This document shows positions 11,087-25,855 of a stretch of DNA of 64,000 nucleotides, in pieces; within the stretch, counting starts at the first letter, position 1, and the number at the start of each line of letters is the position of its first letter. The DNA is from Brassica napus. Lineage: Eukaryota; Streptophyta; Magnoliopsida; Brassicales; Brassicaceae. The DNA lies in the NCBI RefSeq assembly GCF_020379485.1, contig NC_063450.1, positions 50,124,681 to 50,188,680 of the forward strand, written 5' to 3'. The position numbers and the translations under genes are program-made. Below the pieces are notes generated by a model. The model was not told the origin of the DNA. It made no database searches and saw only the letters and a list, made by a program, of their open reading frames with translations.

Positions 11087-14000
11087 TCAAAACCTTGCAT
11101 TGTTGCTGAAATGTTGATGATGCATTGGGTTTTGGTCTTCCGACCTTGCTACTAAATCTTCTGCAATCTTCCAAGCACCTTTTAATAACTTGAATGATTT
11201 TGAAGGGTCGTCTTCAGAGAGAGCACATCTCAGGTCTGCAAACAAGTCACCTAAAACAGACATAGATTCTTCGGTGCGGGATTCTGGGGGTTCAGCATGT
11301 GCTTTTGGTTTCCCCGGTGACTCCATGAGATGCTTTATGCTACTAACTGTATTTCTCTCTCTTGCACGTACCTCAGCTTCCAAATTTGCAGCCATGGTGA
11401 TGGCTCGATGTATACATGATGGAGGTATCTACAGTCAAATATAGATGTGGAGATCAGCTTCCATGAGCGGACTAAAGTGACTTCAATAATCATCTTAAAC
11501 ATCTATCTATATCTGAATGAACTTAATTGTGTAAGCATCTGCATGTGAGGCGGATGGGAAAAAAAAATAGACGGAGTTTACCTGGGCAAGCTGAGCAACC
11601 TTAAAACCAAAGCTCCTGCTGCAAAGGCCACGCACAAGTTTATATAGGTAGGTCACATCATCATGATCAGACCCGCCATTATCCTTCTGTGATGTCAGAT
11701 ACGAGACATGGTATGTACCAGCAGAAACCGGGAAACTGTTACTGATCTCGGCTATTTCAGGGTAATGCGTGACAAAAAGAACCAAACATCTCTTTTCTAC
11801 TAAGAGATGGTGTAGTGTTGCATAGGCAATGGCTACACCGTCATGTGTGCTAGTGCCTCTTCCAAGCTCATCTATTATAACAAGCGAACGGGAAGAGCAG
11901 GTTCTGATTATGTGCGAGGCCTCACTTAACTCCTCTAGAAAAGTACTTCGACCATGCTGGATACTGTCTGTAGCACCCATCCGAGTGAAAACACCATCAA
12001 GAACGTGCAGCTTGGCGAATGAAGCTGGTACAAAGGAACCAACCTGGGAAACCAAAGGGAATAACTAGAATCATTTGTCATTCAACAGATGTACAAAAAT
12101 CATAAGCTTGTACTGTTAATCTCCATGTTACCTGAGCCATTATGGAAATTAAAGCAACCTGGCGGATATAGCAGCTCTTTCCTCCCATGTTAGGTCCAGT
12201 GATAATCTGGCAATATTCCCCTTCTGCGTGCAAGCTTGTGTCATTTGGGACGAAGTTATCTTGTAATATAGTCTCCAAAACCTGGGAAATTTTTGAAAAA
12301 GCAATGAACAATATATTCCCAACTTGAGTAGGCAAAGGAAGAGAAAAGAATAATAAGTGAGAGCAGAAGCATACAGGATGACGACCAGACTGTATGTTTA
12401 TCTCAACTGGTTCACTGTCATCAACAAACAAAGGACAAATATAGTTCTGCATAGGGGAAAAAAGAAGAACACAAGTTAAGAATTGAAAAGCAGTGACTAC
12501 TAGAAAATTTTGTGGGGTTTGTTCCTTTGGCAAACCTTATTTCTACATAGAGTTGCAAGGGAGTGCAAACAGTCCAGCGCAGCAAGAGCTTGAACGGCAG
12601 CCTGAAAATCAGTATAGTATCTACCAAAACTTTTGAGAAAACTATCCCATGACGCTCGGTTTACTATAGAAAGATGTTCTGTTGCTAGAGCTAGCTCGTC
12701 CAATCCAGCTAATATTTCTGGGGGGTGATATCGAATAGTCTTTTTGGTGCTATTTACTTTCACCCAATTCATAGGAACCTTGGCATCAACAGGCACCTGG
12801 TATCAGAAAGAAATCATTAGCTTCAGATCAGAAACAAATGTCCTAAATTTTAAAAGATGATGTGTTTATACAAATGAAGATATTAGGTTCAGTAGCTGTG
12901 AATGATGTCTTGTGGAAATGTACACGAAATCAGATTAACACAAGCTTCCTGCTTAAATTTTTCTCTCTTCTAGATACATGAAGATGCTTTTTGGAGTAAC
13001 CATTTAGGTGCAGTTTCAAAAAGAATAAAAAAGGCTGCACTCTTGTGGTAAGAAAAGCATCATCTAAAAGAATACGAGTTCTCAGGAGAGTACCTCTATT
13101 AAATGCGTGATCCCAGACACTTCAAGAAATTCCAAATTTCGATTTGCAAGCTTCTTTCGATATGAAACTATCAAGGAGTCTAGCTTTTCCCTGACAGCTA
13201 GAACTGCTTGGCGAGCTTCAGCAAGCTGTCCATAGTAAATAACACAACTGAATTATGAACACACAAAATCGCCGCTAAAATAGAATCAGATCAGTGTTTA
13301 AGGGCCTTTATGATACATAAAACATAATGTAAAGAGAGAAGCGATTAATGGTATATAAACCTCAGGAAATTGGTTGCTAGAAGTGATTAGTATGTTGAGC
13401 AAGTCTCCTCGAGCAGCCCCTTCCTTGTTGAGGGCAGAGAGAAGTTTCGCGGCATTGTCAACCACAGCAGGGGACGAAACAACAGAAATCAATTTTCTCA
13501 AAAGAGAAGACCGCACAGTTGCGGATTGCATACTCCTCGTTTCACAATCTTGCTTAATGCCAAGGCGTTGAAGTTGCTTCCCCGCAAGTAAAATAGCTTC
13601 GATAACTGCAATGAACTTTTCACCCAGAAAGTTAAGAACTCTCAGGCCTCAGGTGAGGAAGAGAGGTAAACAAAGAACTAACAAGATATCTAAGAATAAA
13701 CAAATGCCCATTGACATTTATAGCTCTACATATGACTATCAAAAAATGAATATCATTGTGAGGAAAGAGGATAGGACCCTGAACAATTTCTGTCAGATGC
13801 TACTACTATGCATCAGTATTTTTTTGTTTGACTAGATATCACAAAGATGCCAATACTCTTTATTGTTAGCCAACTTACTTCAGAAAGAGTTTTATAATTA
13901 GTCAACATAAATGATGCGCTTTATACTTCCTCTGCAGGAAATGATTATGACAGTATTGCACTATATGCCAGACACATATAAAGAGGGTAAATGACAAGCC

Positions 14001-16318
14001 AAGTTTCACCTCTGTGGCTTTAGCAGTCCGATGAAAGATTCTTGTTATTCCACGTTGAATATCAGGTGATCTAGACAAGGCTGTCAAGACTGAGGAGAGC
14101 ACATGATAAAGCTCAGGTGGTACAATTTTTCTCTCAGAACTTTCTTCATCTAACTCATCGCTGGCCTGGGAAGAACTAGGAGATCCCATGCATGCAACAA
14201 TCTCCGAAACAGCATCAAGGCGAGCCGATATCAAATTTCTATCGCAAAGAGGATGAGTCACCTGTCGAGTGAAAGTGTTCACAAATCATGATCAGCGAAA
14301 AGTCCATCAAGACTCTGTTTCTGAAAGGTAAGTATAGAAATCTATGTCCCTTCAAGAACTGATGGCCGTAAAATCTTATTACTTTATTATAATACGACGA
14401 CAACGTGGTTTATCCTTACAAAAAGCTCTTTGTGCCAAAGGTAAGAAGAAAATAAAATGTGTCTTACCCAGTGTCTAAGAAGCCTGGAACCATATACCGT
14501 AAGAGTCTGGTTCATATTATGGAATAAAGAGCCAGACTCCGATCCATCTGAATTATTTCTTACAACCTGAAAAAGCGACAAACCGTTTTAAAGGGAATCT
14601 CTGTTAGAGTACTTACAAAAGACTCGAGTCTTAATATTCACTGAATATCACATTATGACAGGTCAAATAAAGCGGAAAGCACCTCCAACTGTTGCAGTGT
14701 ATTGGCTGAGAGAGTCATCTCTGTGGTGCTTGATAAAGAGCGAACTGAAGCTCCCTCGAAAAGGATCCTTTCAAATCCAAACTGTCTGAGATGGCGCAGT
14801 GTCAGGGCAAGGGCTTTAACAGTCAGATGTGGCATGTTCATAATTGTCTGCACCATCAACAAGGCAACAAATTAGCAGGAACTGCAACAAGTAACTAGTT
14901 TTATTGAAAAACAAAATCTACAAGAAAAACATCTAGCATAAACAAAAGTTAGTTTAAGGAAATCAAATGACATACATGAACTGTCAAGCAAGATATTTTC
15001 TCTCCAGCAACCTCCACCCTGTTCTCTTTATCATCTTCTATGTTTCTTGCACTGAGATCTTCATATATTGAAACAATCTCATCTACTGCACTATCATTGC
15101 GGAAACGATCCAGTGAGGCACGTTCCACTCGAACGTTTGAAGTGGGTCCAGCATATCCCAACAGAAACTGCCAAACAAAGATACTAAGCGACCACATTTA
15201 TATCAACCAAGAACAGAAGTTCTAGTATACTAAACTAATCCGTAGAATAAATTTTCATACAGACAAAGATTCTTGTCAAACAGTTCATCAAGAAGCATCC
15301 AGCACACGATACCTACAGACAGAATAATGATAAAACCAAAAAAAGGAGCTTAAAATACCAAATGTAACATTGACTTATACACATATAACTGTACCTTCTC
15401 AGTTTGCTGTGAAAGAGGCTGGCCAAGCAGCAACTCAGCTGGTGATAAGCTCAAAACCACAGCCTCTAACCCACTCCTCATGAAATTATCATTAAACTCT
15501 CCATGAACAACTTCACCAGTAGAAATCTCAACACCAACAACACCAACTCTAACATCAAAGCCCGCTTCCAAACCACAACCTTTATTAGTCTCCCTGTCAA
15601 CTCTCTCATCCACAACACAAACCAAAAAATTACTCTGACCACCAAAACCTTCTTCACCAACACACCCGCCACTTATATCCTCAGCCGCTTCAAGAGTCGC
15701 TTTAGTATACAAACCCGATAGTCCACGGAAAAACGGACCGCTCCGGTTAGCACCGTGGGACTTAATAGCGGCAGTTTCGGTCTGCTTCACCACACCAATC
15801 TTGTACCCTGCATTCACCAGCCTCCTCACGTGGACATTGAGCCGAAACGTCGGTACGCTCGCCGTCATGAAACTGTGATCCATATGAGCGTAAATTCCCA
15901 ACACACGTGCTGCGATCTCCGCGTCTTCTCCGAAGAATCTATACCTGTAACCAACTTCCACCATCAGAATCACATCCGGGTGCTTGCTCTTCAGCTCCAC
16001 CACCTGCTGTTCCAACGGCGTGTACTTAATCGAGGTTGTTACGGGGAGAGATTCTTCCTCCGGTGGAGGTTCTAGGAATCGCTGGAGGAACCTTCGGTGT
16101 AGATTGGGATCGGGGTTTTGAGTGTGGGGAGATAGTTTAGGCTTCTTCGGTGACGCGGCGGCGAGATGGTCGGAGAGAAGTTTTCGCTTGGAAGGGGAGA
16201 AGGAGACGGTGGCGGAAATCTTCGGCGGCGGTGTCGACGATTCCTGATTCGGCGGTGGTGAGGGTTTGGGTTTGGGAGCGAAGAATCGAGAAATCACCTG
16301 CTGTTTCTGCTTGCCCAT
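11087..16318 (-). CDS. MSH3: DNA mismatch repair protein MSH3
   Basis: MutS homologue that forms MutS-beta with MSH2 and recognises insertion-deletion loops in nuclear DNA. The gene is spread over many small exons. Exon 1 (16318-15395) starts [18 protein letters not shown], where QxxISRFF is a PCNA-binding PIP box. An in-frame ATG at 16369 would add 17 residues; I prefer 16318 because it gives the family start. MutS domain I follows ([37 protein letters not shown]). Later exons carry the core and clamp ([24 protein letters not shown]). The ATPase has Walker [10 protein letters not shown] (exon near 12190), signature [13 protein letters not shown], and Walker [18 protein letters not shown] (near 11870). 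The last exon, 11437-11087, ends with a tail unlike Arabidopsis. All exons I checked are open, so it appears functional. Confidence 0.93.
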
Positions 16319-16668
16319 AGTTGCTTCTTCGTGGAAGGTCGTGGCTATGGCGATTTCGTTGGTTGCCAATTTTCGCGCGCTTTCTTAGGCTGCTGCTTGA
16401 GAGTCTGGAGAAGAGTGTTAGCAGAGTGATGAAGGCAAGCGGTTTGAGGAAGCTCTTCTAGGCCTGATATTTTAATGGGCCTTTCTACACCCGACCAGAT
16501 TCCCTAATGGGCCATCGATGGGTTTTGATTTGATACGACGTCGTATTAAGAACGCGACTCTAGAAGTTGTAGTGGATACGGTGTCGTATTAACTTCTCCG
16601 TCGAGATTACTTCTCTGTCGCCGTCGCCGCCGAGATCAATAGATCGATTACCCAGAGAGTAGAGAGAG
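16319..16668. promoter_or_regulatory. Bidirectional promoter of MSH3 and CFIm25
   Basis: Only 350 bp separate the two divergent start codons. The region holds two site II-like elements (TGGGCC at about 16477 and 16509), typical of promoters active in dividing cells, and two near-identical ACG(AC/GT)GTCGTATTAA blocks around 16536 and 16580. The leader next to CFIm25 is rich in CGCCGTCGCCG. Shared control of both genes is inference. Confidence 0.6.
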
Positions 16669-18297
<1,629 letters not shown>

Positions 18298-19609
18298 TTC
18301 TACTCGGTGTCCAAGAAGAAGAAACCTGTCAGATTAGGCACGATAGAGAGATGTAGCTACCAGTTTTAGTGATCCGAGTTCTGGATGATGCATGTTGGTT
18401 TCTTTACATTATAGACTTGTTGGCATTATGAAGAACAGGTTCGTTCATGTAGCAGCACAAGAAGATTATTCATCTAATTTCTTAAAGCATTCGTCATTAT
18501 TTGACTAACGGCTGTCTTCTCTAACCATGAAACATGTGTTTGACTAATGATATTTTCATTGACGTGCTATCAATATATGGAACACAAACTAGGCCATGTT
18601 AAAAGTACATTGTCTCAGTCGATCTGTAACAAATATCTGAGAGAGACAAGTATATTACCATACCACAAATCCAAATGGTGAAAAGCAGGAGAAGTTTTGT
18701 TGATCAACAATCTGTCCCTAATCAAGACTGATCATATAACATTCTCGGATGACTAAACATGATCGTCATAACATTAGATGTGTCATTGGTCTAGAGAAGA
18801 GTACATTTGGTCATGCTTCATCACAGGCATTTTCCAGAGGCCAGTAGAGCCAACAAGTATAAAACAAAGTCAGAGTATTTGAAAATTAGCGACAGCTCAT
18901 TGCGAACGGGACATAAGTAATTAACATTGCAAAAGTTAACAATATTCCTCAGATAAATCTTATAACTGGTCCACTTTTCGGTGTAAATGTAATACTTTTT
19001 GTTCTATTATCAAGAAAGACAAAAACGTGAGTGGAAAAAACTATACAATTAATTTCTTGCAGCAAATAGGAGCTCAATGTTGACTTCACTGCAAATTACA
19101 TACAAAATGTCTCTAGGCAACTTAAAATTCTAATATATATAGCTAGCAGATAAATTTTTTTTTTTCGAACTTTGCTAGGAGATAAATTTAAAAAATATTA
19201 TTCCAAGTTCTTGGTCTTGCAAATACAGTTTGTCTACTTGCTATTGATGCTTTACTAAAAAGACACATTCTTTAACAGATTGAATGATTGTTTCTCTATA
19301 ATCATTGTTTCATCATTTACAATCATTGGATTGAACCAGACAGATTATTCCATCCACTGAGTTAAATTTATACGTGATCCAAATTGAAGAAGTCGGTCTT
19401 ATTTTCTTGAGTTCTTGTCACCATTTTAGAGATATTTTTTGGATATGAAGATTTTATATGCTTGAAGAAATCACATATCTAAAATACGATTGAACTTAAA
19501 CTAATACGCTAATCGTTTTGTGTTGAACCCTATTTTCTTTGTTTCACAAAAATTGTTATTTTGATACATTTTTTTCCGTTATACGAAAAGTGTCACTTTA
19601 TAAACACAA
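18298..19609. other. Intergenic spacer, nothing recognised
   Basis: Holds the 3' UTR of CFIm25 and about 1 kb of AT-rich DNA up to the retrotransposon target site. I found no ORF with family features, no RNA gene and no clear terminal repeats. Confidence 0.4.
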
Positions 19610-19614
19610 TATGA

Positions 19615-19767
19615 TACGTGATATGAAGGATGATTTCTATTGATGTATAAAAATACATATTTATATAGATTAGATACATCTTTAAGGGAAAGAATATATC
19701 AAGCATTTACAGAGTAATAGAGAAAACGTGATACGCAAGTAAGGTGATTGATCTTCTTTCCTTAACA
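19615..19767 (-). repeat. 3' LTR of the copia element
   Basis: Direct repeat of 24122-24274. It begins TACGTGATATGAAGG where the other copy has TATGTGATATG, and it ends CCTTAACA. The adjoining polypurine tract lies at 19768-19776. Confidence 0.93.
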
Positions 19768-19774
19768 TTCCCCC

Positions 19775-22700
19775 TCACGATGGAGGTGCTTTAGCAACAC
19801 CAATCTTGTCTAAAAGCATCCTGAAAGGTGATCTGGACAGTGGCTTAGTCAATGCATCAGCAAGTTGGTCTTTTGAGGAGACATGAACCACACGAAGCTG
19901 ACCTGAAGTGATCTGATTTCGGATGAAGTGGTAATCAAGCGCCAAGTGTTTCATTCGAGAATGAAAGATAGGATTAGCACAGAGATATGTTGCGCCTAAC
20001 ATTGTCACAATAGATCACCGGTGGCGATGATATCTTGATGCCAAGCTCAACGAGTAGAGAGCAGATCCAACGAATTTCAGCTGATGTGTTAGCAACTGAT
20101 CTATACTCTGCTTCAGAGGACGAGCGCGCAACTCCCTTCTGTTTCTTAGAAGACCATGAGACTGGATGCTTGCCAAGATAGATTATGTAGGCATTTGTGG
20201 ATACAAAGTCATCAGTATCTCCAGCCCAATCAGCATCGGAGAAGGCATGTAAGGAGGACACATTGTTGCGGCTGAAGTACAAACCATGAGACGTTGTTCC
20301 TGCCAGGTAACGTAAGACTCTCTTTGCAGCCTGCCAGTGATCAGTCGTGGGCTTATGCATGTACTGAGACAAGCGGTTCACAGCATAGGAAATATCTGGC
20401 CGGGTGAAAGCAAGATATTGGAGGCTGCCAATGGTTGATCTGTATACAGTTGGATCAGACAACAACGTTCCTGAACTGGCAGAGAGCTTTGGAGCCGTGG
20501 CCATAGGAGTGGAGACAGGCTTAGCGTCTGTCATATTACAGCGTTGGAGAAGATCCAGAATGTACCTTCGCTGAGTTAAGTGCATGCCTGCATTGGTGCG
20601 ATGCGCTTCTATTCCAAGGAAGTAATTTAAGTCTTCAGGGTCCTTGACTGAGAAACGAGTAGCAAGGAGAGTCAAGGTCTGTTGCAGCAGAACAAGATCA
20701 TTACCAGTGATGATAATGTCGTCAACGTACACAAGAAGATATATAAGACTTTTATGATGCCGAAGTATAAACAGAGAAGTATCAGCGAGAGAGTTTGTGA
20801 AGCCAGACTTGATTAGATGATTGTTGAGTTTTTGATACCAAGCACGAGGTGCTTGTTTAAGACCGTACAGAGCTTTATGCAGGCGACAAACATGATGAGG
20901 ATGATCAGCATCAATGAAACCAGGTGGCTGTGTTGTGTAAACTTCTTCGGTTAAAGTACCTTGGAGGAAGGCGTTGTTTACATCCAACTGTTTGATTGGC
21001 CAATTTCGACTGATAGCAATGTCCAGAACCAGACGAATGGTGGTGCTCTTGATCACCGGACTGAAAGTCTCTGTATAATCAATTCCTGGAACCTGCGTGT
21101 ATCCTCGAGCGACAAGTCGTGCTTTGTACTTGCGCACAGTCCCATCAGGATTATATTTGATAGTGAAGATCCAGCGGCAACTCACAGTGTTCTGGTGTGA
21201 TGTTGGTGGAACCAGAGAGTATGTACCGTTTTTAACGATGGAGTTGAACTCATCAAGGACAGCCTGACGCCACCGAGGATCAGCTAAAGCTTGTGCAATT
21301 GTTTTTGGAATTGTATGTATTTCCTTCTGAAACTGAGCCGTATTAGCATATTTGGTATTCGGTTTGGAGATACCCTTTTTAGCTCTTGTAGTCATCTGGT
21401 GAAGGTTTTGGCGTTGCTCTTGTTGGGGTTGCGCTTGTTCAGAACTTGTGGGAAAGGCATGGTTTCTGAGTTCTCTGCTTGACCGGTACCAGCATCAAAA
21501 GTAGAGGTCATCGGAGCATTGTTGACGTTTTGTGATAGGACTGGAGCAGGTTGCAGAGGCTGTTGAGGTTGAGAGACTGATGGTGGTTCCGGTGCTGAGA
21601 CTGGAGGAGGAGGATTCTGCATCTCATCAGAAACCAGAGTTGGAGGATTAGTCAAAGGAGAAAAAAATTACCTCATCAGTTTCAGGTGAAAGATCAGTGC
21701 TCATGGGAGTCATAGGAGCTGCAGTAGGTGGCGTTGAGGCCGTGTGAACTATCGAGACAGGAGAGATCCAGTCTGTAGTGGTAACTGCAGCAGGGGTTTG
21801 GGTTTTCGAAAGAGTTTGGAATGGGAAGGTTTGCTCATCAAAACGTACATGACGTGAGACAAACAGACGATGAAGAACTGGATCAAAACACAAATAGGCA
21901 CTTTGAGTTAAGGAATATCCAAGAAAGACACAAGGAGTGGAGCGTGTTTGAAGTTTATGGTCACGATAAGGACGAAGCCAAGGAAAACATTGACAACCAA
22001 AGATTTTGAGTTTGGAATAGTTAGGTGGGGACTTGAAGAGAAGCTGATATGGAGAGTTTAGAGAAAGAACAGGAGTAGGCATTCTGTTTATTAGATAAAC
22101 GGCAGTAGAAAAGGCATAAGACCAGTAGGTGTTTGGGATTTTTGAGTGATGAAGCAGGGAGAGACCTGTTTCGACAATATGTCTGTGTTTTCTCTCGGAA
22201 AGGCCATTGTGCTCAGGAGTGTGAGGAGGAGAAGTGAGATGAGTGATCCCTGATTGTGAAAGGAAATCACGTAAAGCAATAAATTCACCGCCATTATCCG
22301 AGAACAGAGTTCCAATCTTTGTTTGAAACTTGTTTTCTGTCAAAGCTTTGAAACGAATGAATGTTTCTTTGACATGAGATTTGAGTTGGAGTTGATAGAA
22401 CCAAGTGTATCGAGTGAAATGGTCAACAAGAATAAGATAGTTTTTGTATTTGTCAACCGAAAGAACATGAGAAGTCCACAAATCTATGAACAAGTACTCA
22501 AGTGGGCGAGTAGAAGTAATTGATGTTTGAGAGAAAGAGAGTTTATGACTCTTATTTGAAAGACAATCAACACAAGACAGGTTTTGTGAAACAGAATCTG
22601 AAAGCGGTAAAGCAAAGGTAGAGAGAAGATTTTTAAGTATAGAAAGAGATGGGTGGCCAAGTCTTGAATGCCAATCTGAGAGGGTGGTTTTGACTGTTGG

Positions 22701-22827
22701 TGTGGCAAAGTAAGAGACTGCTGCAGCATTCACAACCGGCCACTCATACAGCTCTTACTGGTACGTCCGTGGAGTAACGGGATTCCCGAGCTCAGATCTT
22801 TCACCTGAAAATAAGAGGGAAAGAATT
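19775..22827 (-). pseudogene. Copia pol region: integrase, reverse transcriptase, RNase H (frameshifted)
   Basis: The integrase part (from about 22733) has the HHCC finger region (RLGHPSLSILKNLL, CVDCLSNKSHK) and the core with DNGGEF and PEHNGLSERKHR. Reverse transcriptase (21395-19974) shows YGLKQAPRAWYQ and the catalytic YVDDIIITG. RNase H shows SDADWAGD and SSSEAEYRSV, and the protein ends in [13 protein letters not shown]. The reading frame is interrupted near 22745, in a T7 run at about 21660, near 21395, and near 20000. Each break is a small indel, since homologous sequence continues at once in another frame. No intact polyprotein can be made from this copy. Confidence 0.9.
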
Positions 22828-24015
22828 CTACTGAGACTTTGTTGTGATTGCATAAACGATAAGGTTCTTATGTATAGTAGGAACATAAAGAACATAAGAC
22901 AGAGTAAGTGGCTTTGAAGAAGAAGAAGGAAGTGATGTTGAACCCGTTTGCGCAATGGCGAGACCACTACCATCACCAATCAGAACTTCCTCACCGCCTG
23001 TGTAAGGTTGATGAAGAGCTAGATTACTCAGATTAGATGTGATGTGATGAGTCGCGCCTGAGTCAAGGATCCACGGTTGAGATGCGGAGGCAAACGCCAT
23101 GTTTGCACGCGGGTTCCAGCCAGTAGGAGTGGGTAGCAGCGGGGGTTGAGACGTTTGCTGAAACCTCTGGTTACATCTTTTCGCAGAATGACCCTGAAGT
23201 CCACATATTTGACACCTCCCTTGATACCCTCGAGATGATCGTTTCTGATTGTTGTTGTTGGGATGTGTCCACGTGGTTACATGCTTCTTGTTTGACTTCG
23301 GAGCATAATGTTGATTGTTGGCATAATTCGCTGAGATATGAGCAGACACCAGAGGTGTAGAAGCGTTGACTTTGGCTTCATGGTTGATGAGCTTCTGGTG
23401 AAGTTCAGTAAGCGATGGAGGTACTTCTCGACCTTCAATCTGTTCAATCACAGGCTTGTACTCCTCAGGTAAGCCTTGAAGAACGTAGTCAAGTCTGTCC
23501 TCATGGTCAAGAACTTTTCCAAGCAATGCTAGTTGATCAAAACGTGTTGTGAGACCTTGGACATACTCATAAATAGTTTTTGTGTCCTTAGTCCACGACT
23601 TGAGCTGTTGCAGCAGGAGCTTAATGTGTCCACGCGTAGGTTTAGCGTAGGTAGACGCCAGTGTGAGCCAAACACTTGCAGATGTGGGAGCTAGAGAGAC
23701 CAGCGGTTGAATGGTTGGAGAGAGTGCACCAAGAAGCGCACTGAAGATCAGTTTGTCTTGCCTCTTCCACATCGTGTACTCTCGATTCGGAGTTGTGACA
23801 CCATCAGCTGTGATCGTTTGATCTGGTTTGGGTGCCGACTCATCTAGGTGAGAAGTGAGCTCATATCTATCGAGGAGGGCATGAACTTGTCGACTCCAGA
23901 CCAAGTAGTTAGATGCCGTGAGTTTCACGATGTTAGACATGTTGAGGTGGAGGAGAGCGGGGTTATTGATCTGGATTGTTTCTGCAGCGGTAGTAGCACT
24001 GTTATTGGTAGACAT
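22828..24015 (-). pseudogene. Copia gag and protease region
   Basis: Starts MSTNNSATTAAETIQI at 24015, the most plausible gag start; longer upstream readings run into the LTR. It contains the UBN2/gag domain, a CCHC zinc knuckle CQICGLQGHSAKRC, and the aspartic protease motif WILDSGATHHIT. The frame is lost after VLYVPTIHKNL near 22830, where copia polyproteins normally continue into integrase. Confidence 0.9.
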
Positions 24016-24109
24016 GATAAGAAAGAGAGGGACGTGGAGAGAGAGTAGAGAAAGAAGAGGGTGGCGGCAGAGGAGAGAGCTAGGCAAAAAAGAAAAGAAA
24101 ATTAGACCT

Positions 24110-24121
24110 GCTCTGATACCA
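24110..24121 (-). other. Primer-binding site of the copia element
   Basis: The reverse strand reads TGGTATCAGAGC, complementary to the 3' end of plant initiator methionine tRNA. It abuts the 5' LTR with no spacer if the LTR ends in TA. Confidence 0.9.
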
Positions 24122-24274
24122 TATGTGATATGAAGGATGATTTCTATTGATGTATAAGAGTACATATTTATACAGATTACATACATCTTTAAGGGAAAGA
24201 ACATATCAAGCATTTACAGAGTAATAGATAAAACGTGATATGCAAGTAAGGTGATTGATCTTCTTTCCTTAACA
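24122..24274 (-). repeat. 5' LTR of the copia element
   Basis: Direct repeat of 19615-19767, 153 bp and about 95 percent identical. It is followed by the target duplication TATGA at 24275-24279. Confidence 0.93.
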
Positions 24275-24279
24275 TATGA

Positions 24280-24883
24280 TTCATATTGATCAAAAAAATA
24301 AATACAATATGATTCATATTTATTTTTCGTTTTCATATTAATTGAATATTTTTGATTTTATAAATGAGTTTATTTTTCTTAAATATTATTGATCAAACAA
24401 ATGTATTTATTAATAAATATCTTTTACTTTTTGTAAAATATTACAAACAAATTTGTTTTCTCTACTAAATTTGAAAATAAATAATCATTCTTCTTCATAT
24501 CTCCATTTCCGTTCTTTTTGTATTCTTCCCTATATATTTTTGTGATGGTTACTAGTTAGATCATATATGTATTAATAATTTATTTTTTTCCTAGCAGACT
24601 TTTGCTACACCTAACCCATCCTTGCATAGCCACAATGGCTTTTGTGATCAGTACTTATACAATACACAAATATGCATATACATACGAAATTCACACATAA
24701 ATATCCTAAATTTCATGTGGGTCTACATGCATATAGTATACGAACCATTTGTCTTTTATTTCTAAGCAGACCCATTTGGTCATTTCTTAACATTAAGTAT
24801 GCCAACTCTATCTGTCGGCCTTTGGTGATATATATGTTATCTCAATACAGACATGTATTCTTCTACTATAACAGGATTGAGAA
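24280..24883 (+). promoter_or_regulatory. Upstream region of the LAF1-like gene
   Basis: AT-rich DNA between the retrotransposon and the MYB start codon. No coding signal. The copia insertion lies about 600 bp upstream of the ATG, so distal promoter elements may have been displaced. Confidence 0.4.
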
Positions 24884-25855
24884 ATGGTGAAGACGATAGC
24901 TGGAGAGAGACCAAAGCAGAGACAGAGGAAAGGGTTCTGGTCACCAGACGAAGACGAGAAGCTAAGGAGTTTCATCCTCTCTCATGGTCATTCTTGCTGG
25001 ACCACTGTTCCCATCAAAGCTGGTCTCTCCTTTAATCTTTTTTTTTCATTGTTTAGTCTTTGTCTCTCAAAATAATTTTAGCCTTTTTTTTTGTTGTTGG
25101 GGTTTAATATGAAAAGGGTTACAAAGGAATGGAAAGAGCTGCAGATTAAGATGGATTAATTATCTAAGACCAGGGTTAAAGAGGGATGTGATTAATGCAG
25201 AAGAAGAAGAGATCATATTGACTTTTCATTCTTCCTTGGGAAACAAGTAAGCATTACCCTAACCTAAAAAAAACCTATTCCTCTTTTTCCAGCAGATGCT
25301 AAAGAGTAAAGAGAGCTGTTCTTTGGTGTGATTAGGTGGTCTCGGATTGCAAAGTTCTTACCGGGGAGGACAGACAATGAGATAAAGAACTATTGGCACT
25401 CTCATCTGAAAAAGAAATGGCTCAAGTCTCAGAAGTTGCAACATGCAAGATCTATATCCACTTCTTCCGAATCACTCGTTGCTTGCGGGAGAAGAAACCC
25501 GCAAACCTTGATCTCGAATCACGTTATCTCCTTCCAGCCACTTCAAGAGAAGACATCTTCATCTCCATCACAAGAAAGCAATGACAATAACAACAACAAC
25601 AAGAACAGCTATTCATGCTCTTCTGGTCCTGAGATTCCAAGGCTGTTCTTCTCCGAGTGGTTTACTTCCTCGGATCCCTACTTTGATCATTCCTCTAATT
25701 TGACAGACTCTAACCACATCCAAACTCCAAATATTCAAGGAACTGTCTCAGACTACGAAGAATCAGGAGATGTTAATCAGTTCTATTACAACGAGATGGT
25801 GATGATGAGCAACAGCAACTGGACTCTTAACGACGTCGTTTTTGGCTCGAAGTGA
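24884..25855 (+). CDS. LAF1: R2R3-MYB transcription factor, LAF1/MYB18 type, C-terminally shortened
   Basis: LAF1 is a nuclear activator in phytochrome A far-red signalling. Three exons (24884-25022, 25117-25246, 25336-25855) give 262 residues with the normal R2R3 intron positions. R2 ([16 protein letters not shown]...[11 protein letters not shown]) and R3 ([20 protein letters not shown]...[11 protein letters not shown]) are complete. The tail shares [11 protein letters not shown] and [14 protein letters not shown] with Arabidopsis LAF1. There the frame meets TGA (25853-25855), while Arabidopsis continues about 20 residues. The bases after the stop still read HKQEH in frame, resembling the Arabidopsis KKQEH. 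The shortening is therefore a point nonsense change and removes a KQE (SUMO-type) motif. The DNA-binding part is unaffected. The paralogue MYB19 is the main alternative name, but position supports LAF1. Confidence 0.88.

Larger units (their letters stand above)
19615..24274 (-). mobile_element. Ty1/copia LTR retrotransposon, complete but frameshifted
   Basis: A 4,660-bp element in reverse orientation with two 153-bp direct LTRs. A 5-bp target duplication TATGA flanks it at 19610-19614 and 24275-24279. In element orientation the LTR starts TGTTAAGG and ends CAC(A/G)TA, so the ends are TG...TA rather than TG...CA. The primer-binding site TGGTATCAGAGC (initiator Met tRNA) follows the 5' LTR directly, and a polypurine tract GAGGGGGAA precedes the 3' LTR. 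Gene order gag-protease-integrase-reverse transcriptase-RNase H is that of copia. The coding region is broken at several points, so the copy is presumably non-autonomous. The LTRs differ at about 8 of 153 positions, pointing to a fairly young insertion. Confidence 0.95.
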
